64,000 nt of DNA. It comes from Bog-756 sp963710495 (lineage in GTDB: Bacteria > Actinomycetota > Acidimicrobiia > Acidimicrobiales > RAAP-2). Below the pieces are notes generated by a model. That model ran no database searches. It saw nothing but the letters and a program-made list of their open reading frames with translations, and had not been told where the DNA came from. The stretch covers positions 726,089 through 790,088 of the forward strand of contig CAVQAI010000012.1 of NCBI GenBank assembly GCA_963710495.1. Reading direction: 5' to 3'. Positions 35,073 through 45,192 of this stretch are shown here, in pieces; the stretch's first letter is position 1, and every line of letters begins with the position of its first letter. The position numbers were made by a program, and so were the translations under genes.

Positions 35073-35996
35073 GTGAAGCGAGTCCAGATGATCCGACCAG
35101 TGGCTTCGATGGCGTCGCAGAACGGGCAGACCCGAGAGGAGCATTTGACGGCGAATCAGCTGGTCGAAGAGCTCCTTTGTGACCATGCCGAGCGCATCGA
35201 CGTCCATTCAGTCTCCTTTGTCCTCCCCGCCTACAACGAGGAGGAGAACATCACACCGGCTGTCGAGGGCGCGGTGGCCGTCGCTCTGGAGATGTGCAGC
35301 AAATTCGAGATCATCGTGGTGGACGATGGCTCGACGGACCGCACGGCACAGCTCGTGCGGGAGTGTGCCGTCCGTCATCCTGAGGTGCGCCTGCTTCGGC
35401 ACGCCGGCAACAAGGGCTATGGCGAGGCGCTGCGTTCAGGGTTTTCGGAGGCAACCCACGAGTTCGTCTTCTATACCGATGCCGACAACCAATTCGACCT
35501 GAACGAGCTCCCCCTACTGCTGGCGTGGGCCGGTCAAGCAGACGTGGTGGCCGGGTACCGCAAGGTGCGGCAAGACCCAGCCGTGCGTCGCGTGAATGCC
35601 TGGTGCTGGAACAGGCTCGTTCGCGCCCTGTTCTATGTTCCGGTCAGGGACATCGACTGCGCGTTCAAGCTGTACCGCCGAGAGTCCCTGGCTGCCATCG
35701 AGATCGAAAGCCGCGGCGCCATGATCGACACCGAGATCATGGTCAAGTTGGCCCGTCGTGGATCGACGATCGTGGAGGTGGGAGTGACCCACCTGCCCCG
35801 GACCGCCGGGAGCACCACCGGCGCCAACCTGAAGGTCATCTTGAGGGCATTGCGTGAGGTATGGCGCATGTACCCAGAATTGAGCCGACTCGATACCGGC
35901 CAATCGTCATCGATGTCCCGTCCGGCACCGTCCCGCGTCACCAACATCAATCGAAATCGCCGGCCGGTCACCGATCGCCGGCAGGTCACGGTATGA
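35073..35996 (+). CDS. Glycosyltransferase family 2 (GT-A)
   Basis: 307 residues from GTG 35073; ATG 35088 and 35109 are also in frame. The GT-A fold is clear: VSFVLPAYNEEENI, EIIVVDDGSTDRTAQL, the metal-binding FYTDADNQFD (DxD) and GYRKVRQDPAVRRVNAW. There is no C-terminal membrane domain, so it resembles the dolichol-phosphate-mannose synthase/undecaprenyl-phosphate sugar transferases that feed lipid-linked sugars to GT-C enzymes. The stop overlaps the next start (ATGA), so it heads the surface-polysaccharide operon. The C-terminal tail is basic. Confidence 0.88.
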   Translation: MKRVQMIRPVASMASQNGQTREEHLTANQLVEELLCDHAERIDVHSVSFVLPAYNEEENITPAVEGAVAVALEMCSKFEIIVVDDGSTDRTAQLVRECAVRHPEVRLLRHAGNKGYGEALRSGFSEATHEFVFYTDADNQFDLNELPLLLAWAGQADVVAGYRKVRQDPAVRRVNAWCWNRLVRALFYVPVRDIDCAFKLYRRESLAAIEIESRGAMIDTEIMVKLARRGSTIVEVGVTHLPRTAGSTTGANLKVILRALREVWRMYPELSRLDTGQSSSMSRPAPSRVTNINRNRRPVTDRRQVTV

Positions 35997-38900
35997 ATGA
36001 CCGGTTCAGGAGCGCTCCGTCCGATGCGGGGCGCGACGGTGGACCCGCCGCGGTGCGTCTTCGCCGCCCATCTCACCATCGGCTGATCGGGCTGCGCCTG
36101 GTTGCCGCAGTCGTCATCGCCGTCTCCTCGTTCGCGGTGCTGACCTTCGCCCTCACCCGTCCGGCGGCTGCCGCCAGCTACCAGGACTGGCCGATGTTCC
36201 TGCAGAACACGTCCCGAACCAACGCCACCGTCGACCCCAACCTGAGCGTGGCCAAGGCATCCATCCTCAAGGAGAAATGGGCCTTCGCCACGGGTGGGCC
36301 GGTGGCCTCGTCGGTCTCGATCGTCGGCACCACCGCCTACTTCGGTTCCTGGGACGGGTTCGAGTACGCCGTCAACACGGCCACCGGGGCGGAGATCTGG
36401 AAGAGCCCGAGCCTCGGCATCACCACCGATCCGGGCTGCGCCCCCTCCACCATCGGGATCACCTCGTCGCCGACCATCGTCAACGGCGTCCTGTACGTCG
36501 GCGGCGGCGGCCCGGAGTGGTACGCGCTGAATGCCTCCACCGGGGCCATCGAATGGGACGTCTTCACCGGGGACAACAGTCAGGCCGGCGCCCACTACAA
36601 CTGGTCGAGCCCGCTCATCTACAACGGCTACGCCTACATCGGCATCGCCAGCAACTGCGACAACCCGCTGGTGCAGGGGCAGCTCATGCAGGTCAACCTC
36701 ACCACCCACCAGGTCGTCAACACCCACAACTTCGTCCCCAACGGGCAGGTGGGTGGCGGGGTATGGACGTCCCCGACGCTGGACACCTCCACCAACCCCG
36801 CAACCATCTTCTGCACCACCGGGACGCTCAACGACTACACGCAGACGCAGTCGCAGGCCATCGTGGCTCTGAATGCCAACACGTTGGCCTACGAAGGGTC
36901 ATGGCAGCTTCCCTTCGAGGCAGCCGTGTCGGACTCCGATTGGGGCACGACGCCGACGCTGACCACCGACAGCCAGGGCGACCCTCTCATCTCGGCGGCC
37001 AACAAGAACGGGATCGTCTATACCTGGAAGCGATCTGATCTCGAACTCGGCAAGGCGGACCCCAATCCGCCGCTCTGGCAGCACCAGATCGCCATCGGCG
37101 GAGCCGGGCCGACCGCCGGCGACGGGAGCATCGCCTCGGGCATCTTCGCCAACGGCACCCTCTACTACGCAGGTGGTCACAACGAGATCAACGGCCACGG
37201 CTCCGGTGGCTCGATCGGCGCCTACGACCCCGGGACGGGGGCGACCGAGTGGATACGCCAGACCGAACAGCCGATCGTCGGCGCGCCCGCCTACGTCAAC
37301 GGGATGATCGGCTACGGGGAGGGCAGCACCTTCGAGGTCGTCAATGCCGCCAATGGCCAGCTCCTCTACTCCTATCAGCTGCCGGCGGCTGTCTACGGGG
37401 CGACATCGGTGGCGCGGAGCCAGTTCTATATCGGAGACCTCAATGGCGACGTGTACGCCTTCGGGCTCAACAGCTCTACAGCCAGCCCGCCGCCGGACCC
37501 GAACTGTCCCTCCACCCTCGACCCGACCGAACCCGACCGCCGGCCCGGTCACCTGCCAGGACATCCGGAGCCCGGGCGTGGCCGGATCGGAGTCGACCTC
37601 CAGCGGGACCCTGACCGTGACCGCCTCGGGCGCTGCCATCCATGGCGTCTCCGACCAGTTCCGGTTCCTGTCCACACCGGTCACCGGTGACTCGCAGTCG
37701 AGCGTCGAGATCACCGCCCAGAGCACCCAGAACCTACAACCGCAGGCCGGGCTCATGGTGCGCCAGTCGATCGACCCGACCGCCCCCTTCTACGGGGTCT
37801 TCGAGTACCCCAACGACCTCACCGAGGGCAATCCCTTGCCCGACATCGTGTTCTGGTACCGAACATCCTTTGGGGGAACGGCGCTCGAGCTGACCAAGCT
37901 CTATCCGACCGTGCTCCCGCAGTACATCATGATCCAGCGCGTCGGCAACCTGTTCAGTGCCGGCGAATCCACCGACGGGGTGCACTACACGCTGATCCCG
38001 GGCTCGACCGTCGACATCGACATGCCGGCGACCACCCTCCAGGGCCTGGCCGTGGACTCGGGCTCGACGGCCAATACCGGCACGGCTTCGTTCGCCAACT
38101 TGGCGATCGGCGCCCCAGTGACCACGACCATGACTCCCCAGGCACCGGCCGACCCGTGCCCCGCCCCGTGGTACGTGCACCGACATCGGCAACCCGAACC
38201 CGCCGGGCGACACCACCAGCTCGTCACCCACCAGCTTCACCCTGGACGGGACGGGCACCGGGATCGGTGGTGGCTCCGACTCGTTCCACTACGTGTACCA
38301 ACCGGTGTCGGGCGATCAGACCCTCTCGGCCCAGGTGGTCACCCAGCCCGGCTCTCCGGCCAAGGCCCAGGAGGGCATCATGATGCGGGCCAACGCATCA
38401 CCGACCTCGCCGGACTATGCCGTTCTGTTCAATCCGGGGGGGTCGGCCACCATCTCGTGGCGCTACAACGACGGCGTCGTCGACGGATCCACCACGCTCC
38501 CGTTGCCCTCGGTCACTTCTCCCTCCTACGTGGAGATCGTGAGCTACACGGACACCGCGCTCAACCCGCCCCAACAGTTCTTCTCCACCGAGACCTCGCC
38601 TGATGGGGTCAACTGGACTCCGGTCCTTGGATCCACTCAGAACATCCCCATGGGCACCACCTACCTCGCCGGCATGGCGGCCGACGCCGTCTCCCCCCGG
38701 GTGGCCCCGCCAGTGGTCTACAACGGGGTCACCATCGCCGCGGCGACCACGGCGCCCCCCGGCATCTGCCCCCAGAACTTCACCTGCTCGGACATCGGGG
38801 CCAACGTCCTCCCGGGCAACCAGCTCTACGTGAACCCGAACGAGCCGGATTCCCCGGCCGGGACCGGGACCTGGACCATCCAGGGCAGTGGGTCGGACAT

Positions 38901-41202
38901 CTGGTCCGTGTTCGACAACTTCCGCTATGCCTACGAGAACTTCCCCGACGACCCGGCGAACTCGCCCAACGGTGACGGCACCATGAGCGCCGAGGTGGTG
39001 TCCCAGACCGGGACGACCGACCCGTGGGCCAAGACCGGTGTGATGATCCGGGGCCAGAACGGGAGCGACCCGCAAGCCCCCTACTACGGCGTGTTCGTCA
39101 CTCCCGGGAACGGGGTGATCGTCCAATGGCGTCCGTCGGAGGGGGCCCTGACCAATCAATTGATAGCCAATCCGGCAGGGGGGAACTCGAATCTGCCGGC
39201 GGTGACGCCCATCTGGGTGCTGACCGAGCGGTACACCGACACGACGACCGGGGTGGTGTACTACGCCGGCTTCACCTCCACCGACGGCGTCCACTTCACC
39301 TGGATTCCTGGCTCCACGGTGCCTCTGAACATCACCGGATTCCTCACCTCGGGAATCGCCACCGACTCGCACAACGACGCCGCGTACACCATCGCGACGA
39401 TCTCCGACCTGGGCCAGCTCGGCGGTGCCTCGCCGCCCCCAGACATCTGCCCCAGCGGGTGGAGCTGCAACGACATCGGCGGGGCCCTCCCGCCCGGCCA
39501 GGACAACCTGTCCAACGGCACCTGGAACGAGGTCGGTGGTGGGGGTGACATCTGGGGCACGGCCGATGCCTTCCACCTGGTGTCCCAGAGCCTCGCCGGC
39601 GACGGCACGGTGAGCGCCCATGTGACCTCGCAACAGAACACCAATCCGTGGGCCAAGGCCGGGGTCATGCTGCGGGCCACCACGGACCCCGGGTCGCCCT
39701 ACTACGCCGTCTTCGTCACGCCCGGGAACGGGGTCGCCGTCCAGTGGCGCGGCACCCAGGCCGGCACCAGCTCCCAACTCCTCACCCCCGGGACGACACC
39801 CGTCTATCTGGAGGTCAGCCGCTACACCTCGGGAGGCCAGACCTTCTACAGCGCCTTCACGTCACCCGACGGGGTCAATTGGACCCTCGTGCCTGGCTCC
39901 ACCCAGGTCCTGACCATGACGGGATCCCTGCTGGCCGGGTTCGGCATCGCCTCGCACGCTCAAGGAACAGGATCGGCGGTCACCCTCGACACGGTCGCCG
40001 TCACCCCCGGCGAGTTCCCGCCGCCCGGTGTCTGTCCCAGCGGGTGGAGCTGCAACGACATCGGCGGGGCCCTCCCGCCCGGCCAGGACAACCTGTCCAA
40101 CGGCACCTGGAACGAGGTCGGTGGTGGGGGTGACATCTGGGGCACGGCCGATGCCTTCCACCTGGTGTCCCAGAGCCTCGCCGGCGACGGCACGGTGAGC
40201 GCCCATGTGACCTCGCAACAGAACACCAATCCGTGGGCCAAGGCCGGGGTCATGCTGCGGGCCACCACGGACCCCGGGTCGCCCTACTACGCCGTCTTCG
40301 TCACGCCCGGGAACGGGGTCGCCGTCCAGTGGCGCGGCACCCAGGCCGGCACCAGCTCCCAACTCCTCACCCCCGGGACGACACCCGTCTATCTGGAGGT
40401 CAGCCGCTACACCTCGGGAGGCCAGACCTTCTACAGCGCCTTCACGTCACCCGACGGGGTCAATTGGACCCTCGTGCCTGGCTCCACCCAGGTCCTGACC
40501 ATGACGGGATCCCTGCTGGCCGGGTTCGGCATCGCCTCGCACGCTCAAGGAACAGGATCGGCGGTCACCCTCGACACGGTCGCCGTCACCCCCGGCGAGT
40601 TCCCGCCGCCCGGTGTCTGTCCCAGCGGGTGGAGCTGCAACGACATCGGCGGGGCCCTCCCGCCCGGCCAGGACAACCTGTCCAACGGCACCTGGAACGA
40701 GGTCGGTGGTGGGGGTGACATCTGGGGCACGGCCGATGCCTTCCACCTGGTGTCCCAGAGCCTCGCCGGCGACGGCACGGTGAGCGCCCATGTGACCTCG
40801 CAACAGAACACCAATCCGTGGGCCAAGGCCGGGGTCATGCTGCGGGCCACCACGGACCCCGGGTCGCCCTACTACGCCGTCTTCGTCACGCCCGGGAACG
40901 GGGTCGCCGTCCAGTGGCGCGGCACCCAGGCCGGCACCAGCTCCCAACTCCTCACCCCCGGGACGACACCCGTCTATCTGGAGGTCAGCCGCTACACCTC
41001 GGGAGGCCAGACCTTCTACAGCGCCTTCACGTCACCCGACGGGGTCAATTGGACCCTCGTGCCTGGCTCCACCCAGGTCCTGACCATGACGGGATCCCTG
41101 CTGGCCGGGTTCGGCATCGCCTCGCACGCTCAAGGAACAGGATCGGCGGTCACCCTCGACACGGTCGCCGTCACCCCCGGCGAGTTCCCGCCGCCGACGT
41201 GA
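35993..41202 (+). CDS. Giant secreted PQQ-propeller and ConA-like repeat protein (two +1 frameshifts)
   Basis: ATG 35993 overlaps the GT2 stop. Residues 1-~60 are a signal peptide (VAAVVIAVSSFAVLTFALTR, then PAAAAS). A PQQ-like beta-propeller follows (YQDWPMFLQNTSRTN; ANKNGIVYTWKRS; GDLNGDVYAFGL), then six copies of a ~195-residue domain. The frame shifts by +1 near 37510-37545 and again at about 38172; removing one T there restores CPAPWTCTDIGNP, the family consensus. The restored protein is about 1,735 residues. The last three domains (39451-41195) are near-perfect 585-bp copies. Domain consensus: DIG-SPTP, DIWGTADAFH, WAKAGVMLR, YYAVFVTPGNGV, PDGVNW. I infer a secreted glycan-binding scaffold. 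Confidence 0.8.
39451..41195 (+). repeat. 585-bp tandem repeat, three copies
   Basis: The segments starting at 39451, 40036 and 40621 repeat with a period of exactly 585 bp (195 codons) and appear identical base for base over their aligned length; the third copy ends 10 bp short of the period. Each encodes one complete domain, starting at the SGWSCNDIGGALPPGQ segment. Such identity indicates recent duplication or ongoing homogenisation. Confidence 0.9.
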
Positions 41203-41212
41203 GGAGCTGAGG

Positions 41213-43369
41213 ATGTCAAAGAAGAAGCGTCCCCAAGACGGCCTCGTGACCGCCACGATGTTGCTGGGACCTCCGCCTGGTTCGGCGAACGGTTCGGAGC
41301 ACGGGGTCGGGGTCAACGGCACGGCCGGTGAGCCGGATCCTCAGAGTCTCGAACGTGACTCGGAGGAGGAGTCCCGCAACGGCGCTCATTCGAACGGCGC
41401 TCATTCGAACGGCGCTCATTCGAACGGCGCTCATTCGAACGGCGCTCATCAACAACTGGTTCCGTCAGGCCCCGGACGGGATGCGGAGAGGGGCTATCAC
41501 AACGGCGCCAATGGGAACGGCACGGCTCATCAACAACTGGTTCCGTCAGGCCCCGGACGGGATGCGGAGAGGGGCTATCACAACGGCGCCAATGGGAACG
41601 GCACGGCTCATCAACAACTGGTTCCGTCAGGCCCCGGACGGGATGCGGAGAGGGGCTATCACAACGGCGCCAATGGGAACGGCACGGCCGGCCGGCCGGA
41701 TCTGTCGAGCCTGGCGCTGGAAATACAGGAGAACTCGCGCAACGGCGCCGATTCCAACGGTGCGGCCCACCAGACCGATCTGTCGAGCCTGGCGCTCGAA
41801 ATACAGGAGAGCTCGCGCAACGGCGCCGATACCAACGGTGCAGCCCACGAACTGGACCTTCTGAGCCTCGCACACGACCTACAGGAGAGCTCCCAGAACG
41901 GCGTCGAAGCGAATGGTGCAATTGCCAAACCGGATCTGGAGACCGAGCTGGTGCCACCTTCGGATCCTCCGCCGGTCTTGTCCCGTGGTCAGAAGCTCTT
42001 CGTCGTGATCGGCCTGGCCGCGCTGGTGGGCGGTCTCGTCGAGGCGCCGATTCCCACGGTCATCGCCGTCAATGCGGCGCTGGTCGTGTTCTTCATGGCC
42101 TCCAACATCTTGAAGTTGGTCCTGATCGGACGAGCGCTCAATGACCCATGTGAGATTTCGGTCGACCTGGCCAACGAGCCCGTCTCCGTCACCGATCTCC
42201 CCGTCTACACGATCTTGCTTCCCGTGTACCGGGAGGCTTCCATGCTGCCTCAACTGGTGGCCGGCATCCAGGCGCTGGATTATCCGGAGGACCGGCTCGA
42301 CGTCAAACTGCTGCTGGAACAGGACGATATCGAGACTCGGGATGCCGTCTCCCGGCTCGACCTTCCGGAGTGTTTTGACGTGCTGGTCGTCCCCGACGTC
42401 GGTCCCACCGGAAAGCCGAGGGCGTGCAACCACGGTCTGGCCCATGCCATGGGCGAGTATCTGGTGATCTACGACGCGGAGGACCGTCCCGAAGCGGATC
42501 AGCTCCGGAAGTCGGTGGTCGCGTTCAAAGGCGTCGCACCGAATGTGGTCTGCCTGCAGGCCCAACTCAACTACTTCAACCGAACCCACAACATGCTGAC
42601 CCGTTGGTTCACTGCGGAGTACTCGGTGTGGTTCGATCAACTCCTTCCTGGCCTGCAGGCAATGGATGTCATGATCCCGCTGGGGGGTACGTCGAATCAC
42701 TTCGTGACGGCGAGACTCCGTGAGATCGGCGGGTGGAATGCCTTCAATGTGACCGAGGACGCCGACCTCGGTCTGCGGATCTTCCTGCACGGATGGAAGA
42801 CCGCCGTCCTCGCCACCACGACCTATGAGGAGGCCACCAGCCGGTACCGCAACTGGATTCGGCAGCGCAGCCGGTGGGTCAAGGGGTACATGCAGACGTA
42901 CCTGTACCACATGCGGCACCCGGTGCGGATGGCAAAGCAGATGCGGATGAAGACGTTCGTCACCTTCCAGCTCTTCTTCGGGGCGGGGACCCTCTGCCTC
43001 CTTATCAATCCTGTCTTCTGGTTGCTGGCGATCTTGTGGTTCGCCACTCGCTTGCACCTGATCCAATCTGTCTTCCCGGCTCCCGTTCTCTACCTGGCGA
43101 CGATCGGGCTGTTCGTGGGCAATGCAGCTTGCGTCCTGTCTGCGGTGGGCGGGTGCTTCGGTCGGCGCAACTACGAAGACGTGAAGTACGCGTTTTTGGC
43201 TCCCGTCTACTGGGTACTGATGTCGGTCGGCGCGTGGAAAGCGCTCATTCAGCTCTTCACCAAGCCGACGTTCTGGGAGAAGACGGAACACGGATTCTGC
43301 CGTTACGAAGAGGACGAAGCAGGGGAAGTAACGCCTTTGACGCTCATCGATATCCAGACGGCGTCCTGA
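41213..43369 (+). CDS. Cellulose-synthase-like processive glycosyltransferase (GT2) with repeat-built N-terminus
   Basis: 718 residues; ATG 41213 with a GAGG just upstream. The first ~245 residues are low-complexity repeats rich in Asn-Gly-Ala, then two membrane helices (LFVVIGLAALVGGLVEAPI; VIAVNAALVVFFMASNILKL), a cytosolic GT-A domain, and a C-terminal cluster of about four helices. All processive-synthase signatures are present: LLLEQDD, YDAEDRPE (DxD), TEDADLG (TED) and QRSRWVKG (QxxRW). It probably polymerises a beta-linked polysaccharide and moves it across the membrane. It lies 10 bp after the giant repeat protein and 15 bp before a GT-C-like gene: one operon. No PilZ domain or BcsB homologue is seen. 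Confidence 0.9.
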   Translation: MSKKKRPQDGLVTATMLLGPPPGSANGSEHGVGVNGTAGEPDPQSLERDSEEESRNGAHSNGAHSNGAHSNGAHSNGAHQQLVPSGPGRDAERGYHNGANGNGTAHQQLVPSGPGRDAERGYHNGANGNGTAHQQLVPSGPGRDAERGYHNGANGNGTAGRPDLSSLALEIQENSRNGADSNGAAHQTDLSSLALEIQESSRNGADTNGAAHELDLLSLAHDLQESSQNGVEANGAIAKPDLETELVPPSDPPPVLSRGQKLFVVIGLAALVGGLVEAPIPTVIAVNAALVVFFMASNILKLVLIGRALNDPCEISVDLANEPVSVTDLPVYTILLPVYREASMLPQLVAGIQALDYPEDRLDVKLLLEQDDIETRDAVSRLDLPECFDVLVVPDVGPTGKPRACNHGLAHAMGEYLVIYDAEDRPEADQLRKSVVAFKGVAPNVVCLQAQLNYFNRTHNMLTRWFTAEYSVWFDQLLPGLQAMDVMIPLGGTSNHFVTARLREIGGWNAFNVTEDADLGLRIFLHGWKTAVLATTTYEEATSRYRNWIRQRSRWVKGYMQTYLYHMRHPVRMAKQMRMKTFVTFQLFFGAGTLCLLINPVFWLLAILWFATRLHLIQSVFPAPVLYLATIGLFVGNAACVLSAVGGCFGRRNYEDVKYAFLAPVYWVLMSVGAWKALIQLFTKPTFWEKTEHGFCRYEEDEAGEVTPLTLIDIQTAS
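41383..41933 (+). repeat. In-frame coding repeats in the synthase N-terminus
   Basis: Three nested arrays: 15-bp units (NGAHS, four to five copies, about 41383-41447), 81-bp units (27 residues HQQLVPSGPGRDAERGY plus HNGANGNGTA, starting at 41447, 41528 and 41609, near identical), and 78-bp units (26 residues DLSSLALEIQ-SSRNGAD-NGAAH, three copies, more diverged). Together they build a disordered Asn/Gly-rich cytosolic arm of the glycosyltransferase. Confidence 0.88.
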
Positions 43370-43384
43370 TCGGGAGAACTGGGG

Positions 43385-45049
43385 ATGGCCCTGATCTCGT
43401 TCACCCGTCTGCAACTTCACGACCCGGCGCTGTTGGTGGAGCCCTCTCCGTCGCGGGAGACGTCGGTCTCGAGCTCGCGGAGGTCGGAGACGAACCCACC
43501 GCTGTTGGCCGTGCTCGTTGCTGTCGCGGCCGCCGGCATCGCCACGGCCTGGTCCGCCGCTACTCACTCCATGCTCCTGTACGGAGACGCCAGAGCCCAT
43601 CTCGACGTCCCCCGTCGTGTCACCGACAGCTTGACTCCGGGGCTCGCCCAATTGGGAAGCGTCTGGCTTCCCATGCCCCATCTCCTTCTGGTTCCCGTGG
43701 TGGCCGTGCGGCCGCTGTGGCACAGCGGAGCGGCAGGAGCGATCGTCGGTGGCGCCTGTTTCATCTACGCCGCCCTGCGGGTGTTCTCTCTCGTGGAGGA
43801 GCTGACCGGGAGTCGATTGGGGGCCTGGTGCGGCTTCGCCGTCTTCGTCGTGAACCTCAATCTGCTCTATATGCAATCGACGGCGCTGACCGAGCCTGTG
43901 CTCCTCGCCTTTTCGGTGGGCACCGTCTTCCACCTCGCCCGATGGATGCGGACCTTGAGTGTGCGGGACCTGCTGTGGGCCGCACTCTTCGTCTTCTGTG
44001 CCACGCTGACCCGGTACGAGGGCTGGGCACTGCTGGGCGCCGCACTGGTCACGGTGGCGACCTGGGCCCACCTCTCGGATCGGCGCCGTAAGTCGCCCCA
44101 AGCGAACTTCGTGCTGTTCGGGGTCATCGGGTGCTATGGGATCGTGCTGTGGCTCCTCTACAACCTGATCATCTTTCGCGACCCCCTCTACTTCCTCCAC
44201 AGTGCCTACAGCGCACAGGCCATCAACGAGGGACAAGCCGCGTTCGCCGGCACCAAGGGGAGCGTGACCGAGAGCATCCTCACCTATGGGTGGGACATGA
44301 TCGATGTGCTCGGGGTCCCTGTCCTCATCGCCGGAGTCGTGTCCTCGATGGTGCTCCTGGCGATCAGGCACCCCGATCGTCGACGGACGATGTTCACATT
44401 GGGGTTGTTGGTCGCCCCGGTGTTGTTCGAGTTCATGTCCCTGTACGCCGGCCAGACCACCATCCGGGTGCCCCAGGTGTTCCCCCACGGCATGTGGAAC
44501 GATCGCTACGGCCTCGTCGCGCTTCCGTTCTGCGCGGTGGCTGCCGGCGTGCTGGTCGGCCGGTTGCGATGGACGGTGTCACTCGTCATCCCGGCGGCGG
44601 CGGCTGCAGCCCTGGTCATGGCACTGGGAACGCCATTGACCATTGCCGACGGGCGCACGGGAACGTCGAGCGCGGCAGGAGGACACCCCGAAGTCGCAGC
44701 GAGGTACTTGGCACAGCACTACCGGGGCGGTGGGGTCCTGGCGGACGATTCGGCCGCCTCCTCGCTGATATTCGCATCGAACCTCGACCTCAAGCAGTTC
44801 GTCACCATCGGGTCCCACCCATTCTGGGAGCGGACGATCGCCTCCCCGTCACAACATGTCGCCTGGGTCGTCTCGTATCCCAACGACGCGGTCACGGCAG
44901 ACATGACGGCCCATCCCGACCGGTTCAGCGACTTTCGACTGGCGGTTGCGCAGGGCAAGATCAAGGTCTTCGAACGAATCCCATCCGGATCGACGCCGCT
45001 CCTCGGTCTGGCATCCGCAGCATGGGGCCAGGTGAAGCCCAATGGCTAG
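43385..45049 (+). CDS. Polytopic membrane protein, GT-C glycosyltransferase-like
   Basis: 554 residues with about ten hydrophobic segments after a ~40-residue cytosolic start. An acidic residue pair follows the first helix (LLYGDARAHLDVPRRVTDS), as in the GT-C fold, where the first periplasmic loop carries catalytic Asp/Glu. Later landmarks are TLTRYEGWALLGAALV and MWNDRYGLVALPFCAVAAGVL, seen in ArnT/PMT-like mannosyltransferase relatives. The C-terminal ~130 residues form a soluble extracellular domain. It probably transfers sugars from a lipid carrier, possibly the one charged by the GT2 at 35073. Same operon as the synthase. Confidence 0.72.
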   Translation: MALISFTRLQLHDPALLVEPSPSRETSVSSSRRSETNPPLLAVLVAVAAAGIATAWSAATHSMLLYGDARAHLDVPRRVTDSLTPGLAQLGSVWLPMPHLLLVPVVAVRPLWHSGAAGAIVGGACFIYAALRVFSLVEELTGSRLGAWCGFAVFVVNLNLLYMQSTALTEPVLLAFSVGTVFHLARWMRTLSVRDLLWAALFVFCATLTRYEGWALLGAALVTVATWAHLSDRRRKSPQANFVLFGVIGCYGIVLWLLYNLIIFRDPLYFLHSAYSAQAINEGQAAFAGTKGSVTESILTYGWDMIDVLGVPVLIAGVVSSMVLLAIRHPDRRRTMFTLGLLVAPVLFEFMSLYAGQTTIRVPQVFPHGMWNDRYGLVALPFCAVAAGVLVGRLRWTVSLVIPAAAAAALVMALGTPLTIADGRTGTSSAAGGHPEVAARYLAQHYRGGGVLADDSAASSLIFASNLDLKQFVTIGSHPFWERTIASPSQHVAWVVSYPNDAVTADMTAHPDRFSDFRLAVAQGKIKVFERIPSGSTPLLGLASAAWGQVKPNG

Positions 45050-45192
45050 CCAGCATCCCCGATCCAAGGATCGGACAGCTTCGCTGCGGTCAACCTCTCG
45101 TATATCGATGATGCCATTCCTGTCGCCGGCCGCAGACCCTGCGATCCGCGCCGAGGATCTGCGGGCGTTTCGGTTCCGTAACGATCCGGAGG

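Noticed and set aside
35993..41202. Programmed +1 recoding in the giant repeat protein
   Set aside because: No slippery motif or stop-associated signal is recognisable, and unrelated genes in the window show the same kind of shift, so error or decay is the simpler explanation.
41879..44488. 869-residue open frame on the minus strand
   Set aside because: It is antisense to the cellulose-synthase-like and GT-C genes, is rich in His/Arg/Asp as expected of GC-rich shadow frames, and has no family features.
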